From Pyrrhoderma lamaoense (lineage: Eukaryota > Basidiomycota > Agaricomycetes > Hymenochaetales > Hymenochaetaceae), in NCBI GenBank assembly GCA_002794735.1, contig NBAZ01000007.1, positions 806,001 through 870,000 of the forward strand: a stretch of DNA of 64,000 bases. The letters are read 5' to 3'. The notes beneath the pieces were generated by a model, which was not told the origin of the DNA, searched no databases, and saw only the letters and a list, made by a program, of their open reading frames with translations. Positions 36,415 through 47,942 of this stretch are shown piece after piece. The stretch's first letter is position 1, and each line of letters begins with the position of its first letter. A program made the translations under genes and the position numbers.

Positions 36415-38562
36415 TCAGACCATTTCTTGTGTGTCTTGGTCCATAGGTTCAGCATCATGTATAGTTGAAGAAGGCGGAGGCTCTTGAGTCGTAGTCGAAG
36501 CCTCTTGACTATCTGATACGATATTTTCAACACCCATGCTCTCCATTCGCTCTTGGATTGCTGCTGCTGCCGTTGCTGCTTCAGCCTCAGCAGCAGCTTT
36601 AGCTCGTAATTTTTCCTCCTTTATCCTAGCCCGTCTCTCCTTCTCACGAATACGTTTCCGCTCCTTAGCTAGTGCGATCTTTTTCTCTTTTTCTATTTGC
36701 TCTGGAGTGAGCTCTGGAGGAGCAGACTCTTCAATCGTGGAAGGGACGGATGTAGCAGAGACTAAAGGTTGTTCTGTGGGTGTGCCGACTATTGAAGATG
36801 GCGGAAGTTCGGGTGTTGGTGGTGCGACTACGGATACTAATGGTAAGGGAGAAGGTACGGAAACAAGTTGAGGTGTACTAATAGCAGGAGGCCCAGGATA
36901 AGTTGAAGGATTTGGCGTTGGAAAACGGTTGGGAGTCGCCGCTCGTGAGGCTTTAGCTTCTGAAGGTACCCTAGATTGTGCCTTTGATCTACTAGACTGC
37001 TGTGGAGGACGACCTGGGCGTTCTGATGCGGTACGCTCTTTCTTAGGCGGATTTCGCGTTAGTTCTTGTGCCTCGGCTTCTTCTTTGGCGTCCAAGTCCC
37101 ATTGTTCTTGCATGTGCTCTGCGTAGCGTTCACAAAGGGGGCGCCAAGTTCGTTCTTTGGTGTCAACAGAGTCCGGGTCCCCAGCAAGGTGTCCTTCAAT
37201 GTCCAAGGGTGGAGGAAACTCAAAGTCGGGGCCAGCATTGATACGGACACGAGCACCGTTAAAAAGGGAAATAAAAGGGTAATAGCCTAGCCAACCATCA
37301 TCAAATGGATTCTCTGTATGTTCTACATATCCTTCACGCAGACGTCGCCGACTTCGATCTTTGCGTGCTGAAGGTACGGTTCTGAGCTGTAGGTAGTCAT
37401 ATAAATCTTGGAATGCTATTCCTTGTGAGACCCCATTAACGAAAAAGGCTATGTGCGATCCGCGTAGGATAGGCAAAGGACGAAGAGGGGCAGGTTCTGG
37501 GGTGGCTTATTGGCTCTCCCACGTTCTGGAACGTTTTTGACTGTTGCAGATTTTTTTGTGGCTGGCGGAACAGATGAGGCTTCTTTCTGTTTGTTAGTTA
37601 CGGAGTCCATAAGTGCCATCATCTCTTTGGATTGAGGGTATTCGATTGATTCAAAGTAGGGCTGGCCTTTAAAGTCGATGGCTATACGTTCTCTTTTTAG
37701 ATGAGCGGGATCGTAGGGATCATTCTCTTTTGGTTTTCTTTTCGGTGGTAGGGAAATATACATCCCAATTACATCCCCCGATTGAAATGCCTTGCCATAT
37801 GGCCGTGGTCTCGATAGTGTGATTTTGTTCCCATTCTTATCTGAAAATCCATAGCTATACGCGTCAAGACCGACAGGGCAGTTCAACATCGCTTCTCGCC
37901 TGCCCCAACCCAATCGTACATGAGCACCATCCTTCGCTGTCATATTGTCCGGATTAGGAGCCCCTCCCCCGAGTTCAATTTTTATTTCAAGATACCATTG
38001 CCCTTCACGAACGGGTACGTTTAGCCGGGCACTTCTGTACCCCTTTTCACCACAAAGTCCCAAACCATCCTTTGTGACCTTCACAAATGAACTTCGATCC
38101 TCCCAGCTCACGCGTACATATCCTTCGGGAGCACTTTCGATAGTCCGACAATGGATTTTTGAACCTGGTTCAGAGAAACCGGCTGGTATGTATCGAAAGT
38201 TCCTGCGGTTGACTGCAATTTGGTCGGTCGTATGGTATAATGAGTCGTCACCTGGTACGAAGATGGGTAGGCGCGAAACCTTCAGTCTTGGTAGAGTATC
38301 GGGTGCATTCTGATCTGGTGCAAGTAAGAGGCTACCTTCCGGCTGCACTCCAGGATCTGAGGGAGCTGGAGATGCAGCAGCAGAGGTCCCGCCACTAATT
38401 GCTGCATGTTTTCGTTTTTTGCCTGTGTGTGGGCGTGTCGGTGCGGGGGCTGGTGTTGATGCCGCCGAAGCATCTGGAGGGGAAGAAGCTTCACTAGAAT
38501 GAGCATGAGAAATACAGTGACAGACATGAGTGAGATCGTAGTGGAATAAGTACAGACCGCAT
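36415..38562 (-). CDS. BRE2: COMPASS subunit Ash2/Bre2, SPRY-domain type
   Basis: Part of the Set1/COMPASS H3K4 methyltransferase. The start at 38562 (ATG CG, then a 70-nt intron) reads MREASSPPDASAAS, then RPHTGKKRKHAAISGG. The SPRY core has KGYRSARLNVPVREGQWYLEIKIE, AHVRLGWGRREAMLNCPVG, YSYGFSDKNGNK, FQSGDVIGMYISLP and ILRGSHIAFFVNGVSQGIAF. The C-terminus has WLGYYPFISLFNGARVRINAGPDFEFPPP followed by a long Lys/Glu/Ala-rich tail. No PHD or winged-helix part precedes it, as in yeast Bre2 and unlike animal ASH2L. At 37499-37502 (gggg on the + strand) one base is missing: PPQNLP should read PPPEPAPLRPLPILRG. The start is 204 bases from the E2 gene start on the other strand. Confidence 0.9.
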
Positions 38563-38766
38563 TCTCTTTAAAGGTGCTAAATGTCCGTCACTAGCACTGG
38601 GCAGAAAGTAGTTAATTGGAATATCAAATTAATGGTCCCGAGCGTGCCCAGTCGCGTGAATGGCACGTGGCTCGGGATGAAGCTTGTGACGCCGCTCTAC
38701 TTTGACCCACCGCCACTTGCTGATTCTACTCCTTCGCTCAAACACTCATCACACATATCAACAGTC
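38563..38766. promoter_or_regulatory. Divergent BRE2 / E2 promoter
   Basis: 204 bases between opposite starts, with one CACGTG at 38664-38669 flanked by GC-rich sequence. A short ORF in this interval (from 38581) has no coding features. Confidence 0.4.
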
Positions 38767-39753
38767 ATGGCATCTTCAAAGGCAATAAAGTAAGTCATCG
38801 TGTTCCAATATATGCGAGGTTCAACTCATTTTGAGGTTGCTATTAGGCGTATCACAAAGGTGCGTTCGACTGCGAATAATTATGACTATTGTATGGCTTA
38901 ATAATTCACGTATCAGGAATGGAAAGACTTGACAGATGAACCGATAGAGGTAATGTAGTCAACTTGATCCCATGAAGCTCATGTTCCAACTCTTTTGCAG
39001 GGCATCGTTGCCAATCCAGTATCCGAAATGGATCTGACGGTTTGGGCGGGCCACATAGATGCCGCAGTAAGTAAGCTTCCGCCCTGTAGCTTTGGTGCAG
39101 ATTTCTAAATCAATGATGAAAGAGCAACACTCCTTACAAAGGTGGCCGGTTTAAGTTTGAGCTCGTGTTTCCCGAAGGCTTCCCTTCCAAGCCCCCTAAG
39201 GTAAAATGACGTATTCGTATCGTTGCTGCAGCATATATGCTTATATTGACACCCGGTTAGTTCCATTTTACAACACGCATATACCACCCGGGAGTCAATG
39301 ATCAAGGTCAAGTCTGCCTACCTTTTCTTCGTGATGAGGTAAACTTCTTCGTCATATTGGAACTCTTGTTTTTTCTAATCCACAGTTAAATGTTAGTGGA
39401 AACCAGCTATGCAACTCAGTTATGGTATGTGTTCCAATTACAGAGTTTGTAAAGGCCTTACTAATATCGTTTCGATTGTCTGTAGTTTTGAGAGAGATTC
39501 AAGAAAAACTGAATAACCCACAACCTGATGATCCATTCGAACCAGATATTGCAATGGTCCGTTTTCATACAAAGCATCAGGATTTTTCCGCCATCATCTG
39601 ATTTGATTTTTGTTGATTTTTTAGTTGTTGAAGGAAAACCCTGCGCAGTTCGTAGCCAAGGCTCAGGAATGGACCCAAAAGTAGGTTTATGCTGATCCAC
39701 TCGCGGATGCAAGTTGCTAATTTTTTGAGATAAGATATGCTAAAATTGAATGA
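38767..39753 (+). CDS. Ubiquitin-conjugating enzyme E2, UBE2L3-like
   Basis: The first exon MASSKAIK is followed by a 13-nt exon (38847-38859, RITK), then EWKDLTDEP, GIVANPVSEMDLTVWAGHIDAA, SNTPYKGGRFKFELVFPEGFPSKPPK, RIYHPGVNDQGQVCLPFLRDE and NPQPDDPFEPDIAMLLKENP. It ends KYAKIE-stop at 39751-39753. The GQVCLP block carries the catalytic Cys, and the absence of the usual E2 C-terminal helices beyond AQEWTQKYA fits the short UBE2L3/UBCH7 class. The canonical HPN is HPG here. UBE2L3 in animals works with HECT and RBR ligases; no such partner is in the window. Exon edges around 39210-39420 are approximate. Confidence 0.85.
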
Positions 39754-40362
39754 GCTACTGACACTTTTATCTTCTCTCTTGGATTGGTTAACATAACATG
39801 ACATGACATAACGTAGCATCAATGTACCATCATAAAACATGTAGAATCGAATTTTCTAAGTTTCTCTGTAATAAATCGCATGGAGTTCTCAAGCAAGCGA
39901 TGTGTGGAAATAAAATGGCTGCTTAAGGGGTAATTTGTAGTTGTTTGTATCAATTATTGTCTACTTTATGGGATTTGCAGCACGTAAAGATCTCTCTTGT
40001 TGCACGTTGTGACCGACTTAGCTGCCTCAACTCCCTGTCGCCGTCGTCGACCTCGTTGCAAGTCAACGTTGCAGTGCAAGTCGTATCCATATTGTCCTAG
40101 TGCCCTTTTCTTCTCTTTTCTTGTACAATTTCTCCTCAACTCTCGCACTCCTTTATTTCTATAACTTTTTCTAACTTTTCCTCTTTCCACACTGCCTCAC
40201 CTTTTCCACGTTTTCAACATCATCTATTTTGATACCTGACCGTCTCCATCGACTGAAGCAAAGGGCGCGCATATCTTCCGGTTCTATACTTCTTCCTGAC
40301 TTCCACCGGGTTTTCCATCACGTCAACGTGTTTTAGGCGAGGCTCTTTTTTACTAGTCGGTC
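39754..40362. other. 5' region of the Ser-rich gene
   Basis: 609 bases. About 40085-40260 is pyrimidine-rich (TC-rich runs with CCTTTTCTTCTC-like stretches), suggesting a long 5' UTR and transcription start for the downstream gene. Nothing coding was seen. Confidence 0.4.
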
Positions 40363-43300
40363 ATGCATCGTTTTAGGTGTGTATTGTTCAACGATTCGTG
40401 CTCTACGCATTTACTTACACACACTTGAACGTGCCCGCACTTCATGTATTCCAATTAGAAAAAAATCCGACGTGAAGCGCAGCGAGGTACCTACCTCACC
40501 CGGAGGGTCTTACTCTAATCACCAACCTCCATATCCTATTGTTACTCAGCACGTACAAGTGTTTCCGCCTCCAGAACCCCCCACTTTGCCCCCTGTTAGT
40601 GATTTCCGGACATCATTGATTTTACCCGAGTACGTATGTCCGATTTGCTCAATTTCATGTGTTTTTTTAAATAAATTTTGCTTTGCTTATAGTCTATCAA
40701 AAAGATTTACGCTTTTGCGTGCGAGTAACGGTAATACTTTGAACCTGGAAAACTTGAGAACTAGATTTGCAGAGCAGCGAGCAAAAGGCGCGGAGAATCA
40801 GATCTCTCAGGAGGAGGAAGATATGTTGCTAGACATGTTAAGCCGGATGCGGGGTACGGGTTTCGGACTTGGCCAGAAATCTTCAGCTACAGGTGAAAAG
40901 GAGCCTAGCAGGGTGGACACATCGGCTGCTAGTATTTCTTCGAGTGATGCTGCGTCTTCGACGTCGTCAACCGTACGACAATCAAGTCAATCTACTTTGT
41001 CATCAGGCGCTGTTCATGATTCTATACAAAGTCCTAGTTCCCCTTCTCGATCCGTTAAACGGCATAGTAATAACTTGTTTGGCGCCGGACAATTAAGAGA
41101 TATGCGCTATATGAGAAAACCAGCATCGAACAGGACAATAAATAGCAACCGAAGTATATCAAGTACTCCTAGTGAATCAACAACGGGCAGCATGACGAAT
41201 GCACTTATTGATGCATATTCTGATGGCCCTGTACGTTCTGTTAGCCCGGAGAGTCCCTCGTCACCTGTAATACCTCCTTCAAATCTTGTTTCTCTGTCTC
41301 CTACTAGGAGTATCTCTCCAACACAGGAGGATGGGCTTGGGCCTCTACCTAACCCGTCAAATCCACGTCTTAGCAAGCAATTAACCAGTAGCCAAATTCA
41401 TCGTATTTCTGTCTCGTTGGAAGATGCAATTCGTGAGTTGGAGGAAGAAGCAGAAGATCAAGTCCTTGTACCACGAACTCCTGTTCTTCAACAAAATGGC
41501 AGTGCTTATGTGAAAGACACAAAAAGTGCTTTTGCATTAACTACTGATGACGTTCGTACCCCACTGTCTCGTGTACTTAGTATTATGAAATTAATTTTTA
41601 TTCATTGTGATACTACAGGTCAATTCAAACCGACACAGCCGAAACTAACAACGCTTCTGCCACCATGTCTTGGGTCGCTGAAATGGAGAGGCCAAGTTCA
41701 GCTGGAGGCTACCGTTCCCCTTCGCCTTATCGTGCAGGAGGTTCAGCGTCCCCTGTACCTCGCGTACCAGGTTACATACCCGGTATGCCCGACCCGTCAC
41801 CCCTGCTAGGGATGTGGATATTGAAGATGCACGTTCACTCTCAACAACTCCCCGTGCCTCTTCTCCTCTTAATGCACAAGATAGAATTGTAACCTCAGTT
41901 CTACCATTGTCTGCTTCTGCATCTAGTTTACTACGGCAGGCCGTCAACTCTTCACCAACTCCTTACGGAGCCCGGCCCATTTCTCCGCACCAGTCAGTGA
42001 GAGGTTATGGGAGATCAACTCCGGAGGATCGACCTAGGAATGGCTCTATCAGCACAGACCATTTACCCTCCAATTCTCACTGGCGTAGGCCTTCCTCACC
42101 TTTATCTACGAATAGTACCGCGTTTCAGTCACTGAATGGAGGGTCAAGACCAAGTACACCGTCTAACGTAACATGGAATGTTTCAGGGAAGATCACTACT
42201 CAAAGCACACGGCCACTTGGACGAAATGGTACGCTGCTTGGGAATGGAAAAAATCAAGCAAATTCTGGAGTTGAGGATAATTCCGATGCCGCTGACGGAC
42301 AGGCCACAATACGTTCTCGAACCAACCTTCCTAAGACGACTTCAGATGACTTCACTGGAAAGGAACCCCGGAGTAAATTCTTATCAAATGGATCAACTTT
42401 AACTGCATCTGCTCTAGCTTTTGTCGATTATGACCCCACTGCATCAAGCTTACCAGAGGGTGTCTCCTCTCCTGGTTATGATACTGGTCGATTCTCCGGT
42501 AATCAGAGTGCTGAAGCTGCTAATGCAGAAGGGAAGGGTATACCAACTCTACTTACACCTCCTTCTTCTCCCTTCGTCCAGAAGTTCAATTCTAACCCAC
42601 TCTTTATCTCATCTCTGTCAAATAACTCATCGCGATCATCTCTTGTGTCGGCTGGTTCTAGTTATCACTCATGGGAGGAGGAAAATAGCCTCGGTTTAGG
42701 GTTTATTCGCTCACCGGATATAACTGGACCTGCCTGGCACGACGTCTCAGCGAGTACAAACACTTCTGCCCACAACAGTCTTGGAACTCGTGGTCAGTCT
42801 GCATCAGATGATCCAGAGAACATACTACGGCAATACACTGGACTTTCAAAGGCCGACCTCAGATCAATACAGGACAAATTGATTGATGCTACTCAGAATC
42901 GCACTAGAAATCAGGAAGTGCGGGCCCCATCTACTCTTCGTCGACGTCGGCCATCTACTGCTCAGTCCTTCCATTCAAATGGACAACCCAGTCGAGTACG
43001 TAAAGCATTGTTTTGGTTCATAATATCTTCACTCACAGTCCCAATTTAGACCACGAGCCCCGCTCCTGTTTATGATATGTCGTGGAACACGACTGATAGT
43101 GCCATGAAAGCGAATGAGCTACTCAATTCGATGGTAGATAGTATCAAGTTAGCCGCTGAGATGGAGCGAACAGAGAGTGAGCATACAGAAATTGAGCTTG
43201 CACCTCCGCCACCAATTCTTGCTCCACTACCAACTTCTAGTCCGGGCAGACGGAATAAGGACCTTGCTGAGATCTTGTTTGGTTCGAGTGAGAGCGAACC

Positions 43301-45656
43301 AGTACCGGTGATTCCGGAAGTAAATCAGGAATTATTTCCAACTGAACAGGTACATGACAGTGGTGATCCTGGAGAGCATTTGGAAGATGAGCCGAAGGGC
43401 ACTCCCAATCAGCCTTCAGAAGCTATGAAGGTTGAGAATAATAGTGCCGTACAACCTAACATACATGAGTCGCCCAATGTTCCAAAAGATCAACCCACTT
43501 CAGATCAAGCAGACTTAGTTCGTCAAGTGCAAGAACGTCATGAAGCCGCGATGGCTCAATTGCGTCGATCTCCTCAACAAGGTAGATTCCCTACTCCTGG
43601 ATCACATATGACGAAAAAGAAGATACATCTACAAGACATATCGGGGCCGTTACTAGTGCAATCGTCAACAAGCATTGATAGGATACCAAATTTGCCTACT
43701 TCTCCAAACAAGTCTATTCCAGGTGTATTGGATTCGCAGCGTACTGTCAAATTGTCATTCTCAAAGAGACTGCGTAATACACTGAGGAGCAAGAATGCAC
43801 CACCAAATGGGGATGAAGTAACACCTTGGATGCTCGACAATACATCTGCTTCATCCACGAATTCATCTCGAATTGGGGATCGAAGCCTTTCTCCTTCCAA
43901 GACCAGTCCACTGGGTCCTGGAAGTGTGACGGACTTGCATTATCAACCTAAAGGTCCAACTATTTCTCCGCCAGCTTCAGCTGGACCAAACCTAAAAAGT
44001 TTCATGTCCCGTTTCCGTAAGAAGACAGGTGCAGTCACAGATACCGAGTCCAAGTCTAGTGCACCTTCGACTGCAGTGTCAAATTCACAGTCTCAAGCGA
44101 CTCCCGCAATTGGAAGGCGTAGCTTGCAACTCCCGCCTAATAGTATACCACTTCTAGCTCGTAGTGGAAGTGTGAATCATGTAGTTACACCCATGGCTCC
44201 TTCCATGTCCCGACAAACGACAGAAACTCCCACAATTATCGCACCTACTTCCGCGTCTTCTGTGCCACAAGCAGCAGAACCAGCTGCCTTGAAACAGTTC
44301 TATGAAGCAGCTCAGAGCCTAGGATTAGATCAATCCGCTCTCAACGACTTCTTAGCTCGTTCACAGCCATCTGCTAAAGCTTCCGACTACATATCTTCAG
44401 AAAAGCCCTTCTTAGAAGCTCCTCGCGCTACGAGTCCACTCATTCCTGAAGTCTTGATTGAACGGGCGCCTGTAGAGGTCACGAGAAGTAATACACTGCG
44501 GCAATTTGCAAGTTCTCCGGTTTCTGCTACGCCTCGCCGTGTTCGCGAGATTGCCGACACCCATGGGAACTATCGCAATACCATTGTACGACGTACTATC
44601 ATATACCCATCTGCGAACGGTTCTACGCCTGATGTTACTTCTCTGGTGAGAAAGTCTTCAAAGAGCCAGCGCCGGACGAGCAATACCTCCATGCTATCGA
44701 ATCGATCAATCCATGACCGTGTACCAACCCCTCCTCCATTAAGAGCGAAGAGACAATCAATTGATCCTTCTCCCCCTGTTCCATCACTTCCAGTTAATTT
44801 TGCAAGATCAAGACCAACTTCTTCACGGCTTACTCCCGAAACCCCAGTCGACAAACTAAATTCGCCTTATGACTCTTTGTGCGTCTAGTGCTTGGAATAA
44901 ATGATAGTAATAACTAACTCCGCTACTCTTTTCTAGCTATGATATGTACTCTGGTGATAGGTCGGGAAGTGTTCAAAGTCCTGACTTTATGGATCATCCG
45001 AAGACTCCTCTTGACGACGGTCTTCCAGAAATGGAAGAGGGTCAAGCTCTTGAGGTCATTGAACTTGCGAATGGAGAGACTATCTGGTAAGATCTCCGCT
45101 CTACCTTCTCTTTATCTTTTTACTTACGTCTTCTCGCAGGTCAATCGTGAATGGCTTGAGAGCGGATGACGCTGAGTCATTCTATCCTCGGCGTGGTAGT
45201 TTGGACTCTGAATACTCTACAATGCCGCCGCATGATACGGATAATGAACAATTGTTCTTTAAAGAACATGCGAGGACCGGATCGAAGAGTAGCAGTATCT
45301 CCAATTTCTCAAGGAGGAAGGCGGCTACTGCGCCACGCCCGGAAACCAAGGTATGATCCATTACCTTTCCGTCCCGCTACTTGCTTTATCATATAATTCT
45401 GATTTCCTACACTCTTCACTTTTTTTCACAGGTTTTCTATAGTTCCTCGGCTAATATCGCCCGTCTTATCGAGCAACTTTCTACCAGTACGGAAGCTGCA
45501 ACTTTCAACATAAAGCCGAAGGAGTCATCTGTCCCTGGGCACTCTCATTCGGGCTCTTTACAAGGCTCCGTACAAACTGATTCTGATTTGAGTGCTCACT
45601 GGACGGTTGAAGAACGTTTGGAACGCATGCTTGATAGCGTAAATTCTGCGATCTAA
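40363..45656 (+). CDS. Large Ser/Pro-rich protein, function unknown
   Basis: First exon MHRF; after introns: KKSDVKRSEVPTSPGG, PPPEPPTLPPVSDFRTSLILP, then LSKRFTLLRASNGN and LRTRFAEQRAKGAENQISQEEEDMLLD, a short ordered N-terminal module. About 1,300 residues of low-complexity Ser/Thr/Pro/Asn sequence follow, with scattered basic patches and RSISP/RSVSP-like repeats (possible phosphosites). The end is ordered again: ALEVIELANGETIWSIVNGLR, VFYSSSANIARLIEQLS and WTVEERLERMLDSVNSAI-stop. Only the two ends look folded, and I do not recognise the family. Frame breaks that look like missing bases occur at 41788-41790 (GMP/RPVTPARDVD) and somewhere in ~41560-41665 before MSWVAEMERP. A scaffold at the cell cortex or in signalling is possible but unsupported. 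Confidence 0.8.
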
Positions 45657-46175
45657 ATCCGGACCTTCCTCCCTCCCTTTCTCCTCTCTCGCCCCGTCAT
45701 GCACTATTATCAGTCTTCTCAATAGTACATACTTTGATTTCCTTGGCAAATTTCGTACCAGCCATTTTTTTTCTCTTGTAGTGGGACACGCATTCTTTAT
45801 CTATTCTGTAATAGCCTGTATATTAACTATTGCTTCATCTGTTCATGCTCTATATGCTTTGCGTACTCATTCTTTTGCTTAATGATACATAATTTACAAG
45901 TACCCTTTTTTGTGTTCTATACTTCTCTTCTCCCTTATTACTTGAGTTTCACTCACTTTTTTAACGCTTTTCTTCTTTCTTTTCTTTCCCGCCGCTCTAT
46001 TGAAATACAATTTGGATCCAGATAGAAGCAAAAAGAACTGATCTGAAACCGAAGAAAGAGAGAAGAATATAAGGGGCTATTGTCCATAAGGTATCCAAGG
46101 AAAACCGACTCCGGCAGAAAATGTTATAAAAGAGAAATCCAAGAAGAAGAAAAGGGAGGGAGGAGGGAGGAAACA
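45657..46175. other. Convergent region between the Ser-rich and DUF6593 genes
   Basis: 519 bases. The left half is the likely 3' UTR of the Ser-rich gene. The right half (~45,990-46,170) is strongly purine-rich on the + strand (gaagaagaaaagggagggagg). No exon was seen. Confidence 0.45.
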
Positions 46176-47942
46176 TCATATAGAATGTAAGTCTAACCAT
46201 CGATTAATACTTAGTGCGAGAAGTGCTTCAAGTAGAAGATGGGGCTGGGTAAAAGTATACTGTAAGAAGCCATGTGCGGGCCCGACAGGTGTCTGCTGAT
46301 CAATTTTACGAAAGAAAGCGATACGGACGCTTTGTGAATTTGGGGGAGTGTGATAGAGCTGGAACCCAAAAGCAAGAAAAAAAGGGTATCAAAAGGTAAC
46401 GGAAGGTATGGGAGAAGTGGGAGATCAAGAGTGCATGAAGAAAAAAAGGAGAAAAGGAGGACAGATGAGAGAAGAAAGAAAGAACGAACGAAATAAAGAA
46501 GGAACGTACAATTGAAAAAAAAATGAGTAGAAGGGAAACAATCAATGACGAAAAGGCGAGACGTGAAAAAAAATTGAAGGAGAGAATGGATAAACAATGT
46601 TAATATCGGATTTTTTTGTAAGTTGTTTCGTTGTCATTTATTGATATTAATTATTTCATCATTTTGTTTAATTCGGTGTTTCGATGGTATTTGAAGATGT
46701 GAGAGTAAATGTTCAGTTGTTCAGTAGTTTGACAGAAAGAAGGCGAGGGATTTTTTTCATTTGAAGTAAAGGGGTGGGGGCGGACAGAAGGGATAAAGTT
46801 ATTCACGCAGTCCACCCCCGGGGTCATCGGCATGGGCGGCGAGAGAAAAAAGCCAAGAGGGTTGAGTAAAAGGAAGACAGAAGGGATTGTTAAAATGAAG
46901 TTCGTGAGCAAAACCCAAAAAAATATAGAATCGGAGGGAAAGGGATGGAATATAGTAGTACTTACATCGTAACTGAATGGATCCTCTCTCAACCTTCGCC
47001 ATTCGAATTTTGATCCTTGGACGAAAAAAGCCCGGGCGCTACGGTGTGAGCCGTGTTATTAGTCGGGAGTATTTCACACACATATACACCGTAGTTTCAT
47101 TTTGTTCTACGGACATGAAGTGGAAGAATGTGAGGGAGAAATGGATGTGGGGGATTGGATGAAAAGGCTGGAGAGGGAGAGAACAAGAAAGAGAAGGGGG
47201 GGACAAAAAGACCGATGGGGTTTGAAAAAAACTACGATGTTTCTGAATAGCTTACTTTGGACTTGAGCCTGGAAGTACCAACTGGGACATCGGGAAAGAT
47301 TGCCCATTTCTGACATTACATAGTCCTAGATATGACCCCGCACTCCACTCAAAGGCGGCGACAACCTCATCTTGATTGCGATAAATCTATTCGAGATGCG
47401 AGGATGATAAGCGTTTAGAAAGCATATAGACGTTTAGACGTGAAACTCCAGATCGACGTCCACCGAAGGACAGAACCTTTTCGTTTCTTTTTGGCCCGTC
47501 GGTGTAAAAGAGACTAAACCAAAAACTGACCATGGTTCTGGTATCCGTCATAAAGACTTCAGGGGTCTGAAAAAGGGAAACAGATGATACAGTCAGTAAC
47601 GAATTAGTTTACCCATCTTCGGTTCGCTCTCGCCATTCATGGAGCCTGAAACATTGAAAGGGGGTAGGACAGCGGGAAAGACGGGGATGGAAGATGTGGG
47701 GTAAGGTCAAGAATCAACCATAAACATACTTCGAATCGGTAGAAAATAGGCTCGACATCTTCTCCTAGAATGATGCACTATCGTTTTCATTAATCCATGT
47801 AAGTATAAAGTACTTGCGTGTGCCCATATCCATCTCCCGTGCCAGGACACGGCACGGCTCAGATCCAAGTCTAAAACGAGGCTCTCACCTGCCGCGGGTT
47901 GCCTCGAGATCCGGTGAAGTACAGATCGTAGACCGGTGCCAT
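46176..47942 (-). CDS. DUF6593-type basidiomycete protein
   Basis: Read on the minus strand in short exons. Exon 47889-47942 encodes MAPVYDLYFTGSRGNPRQ. A following exon (~47735-47770) holds VEPIFYRFE. Exon 47531-47566 gives TPEVFMTDTRTM. Exon 47256-47386 starts IYRNQDEVVAAFEWSAG and ends with MSQLVLPGSSP. Exon 46966-47038 gives ARAFFVQGSKFEWRR...FSYD. The last exon, 46176-46358, has LYHTPPNSQSVRIAFFRK and a C-terminal GFLQYTF...LLLEALLALSINRWLDL. This order matches my recollection of the DUF6593 family (function unknown, expanded in mushrooms). The join between the second and third exons does not keep one frame, so a consensus indel or a missed exon is likely there. Introns of 144, 217 and 607 nt are long for this genome; the last is exceptional. 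Confidence 0.75.
46359..46965 (-). other. 607-nt intron free of internal AG
   Basis: The donor is gat/gtaagtac and the acceptor ggttccag/ctctat on the minus strand. Flanking exons encode the SKFEWRR...FSYD and LYHTPPN...RIAFFRK parts of the DUF6593 domain. On the + strand no CT occurs from 46361 to 46960, so the transcript has no AG between the one inside the donor and the one at the acceptor. The tract is pyrimidine-rich in the transcript sense. Confidence 0.85.

Noticed and set aside
38581..38793. Short + ORF MSVTSTGQKVVNWN
   Set aside because: Lies in the BRE2/E2 divergent promoter and overlaps the E2 start in another frame; no coding support.
46211..46597. Minus-strand ORFs rich in Phe, Ser and Leu
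   Set aside because: They read through the pyrimidine-rich intron of the DUF6593 gene; composition is the cause and there are no family motifs.
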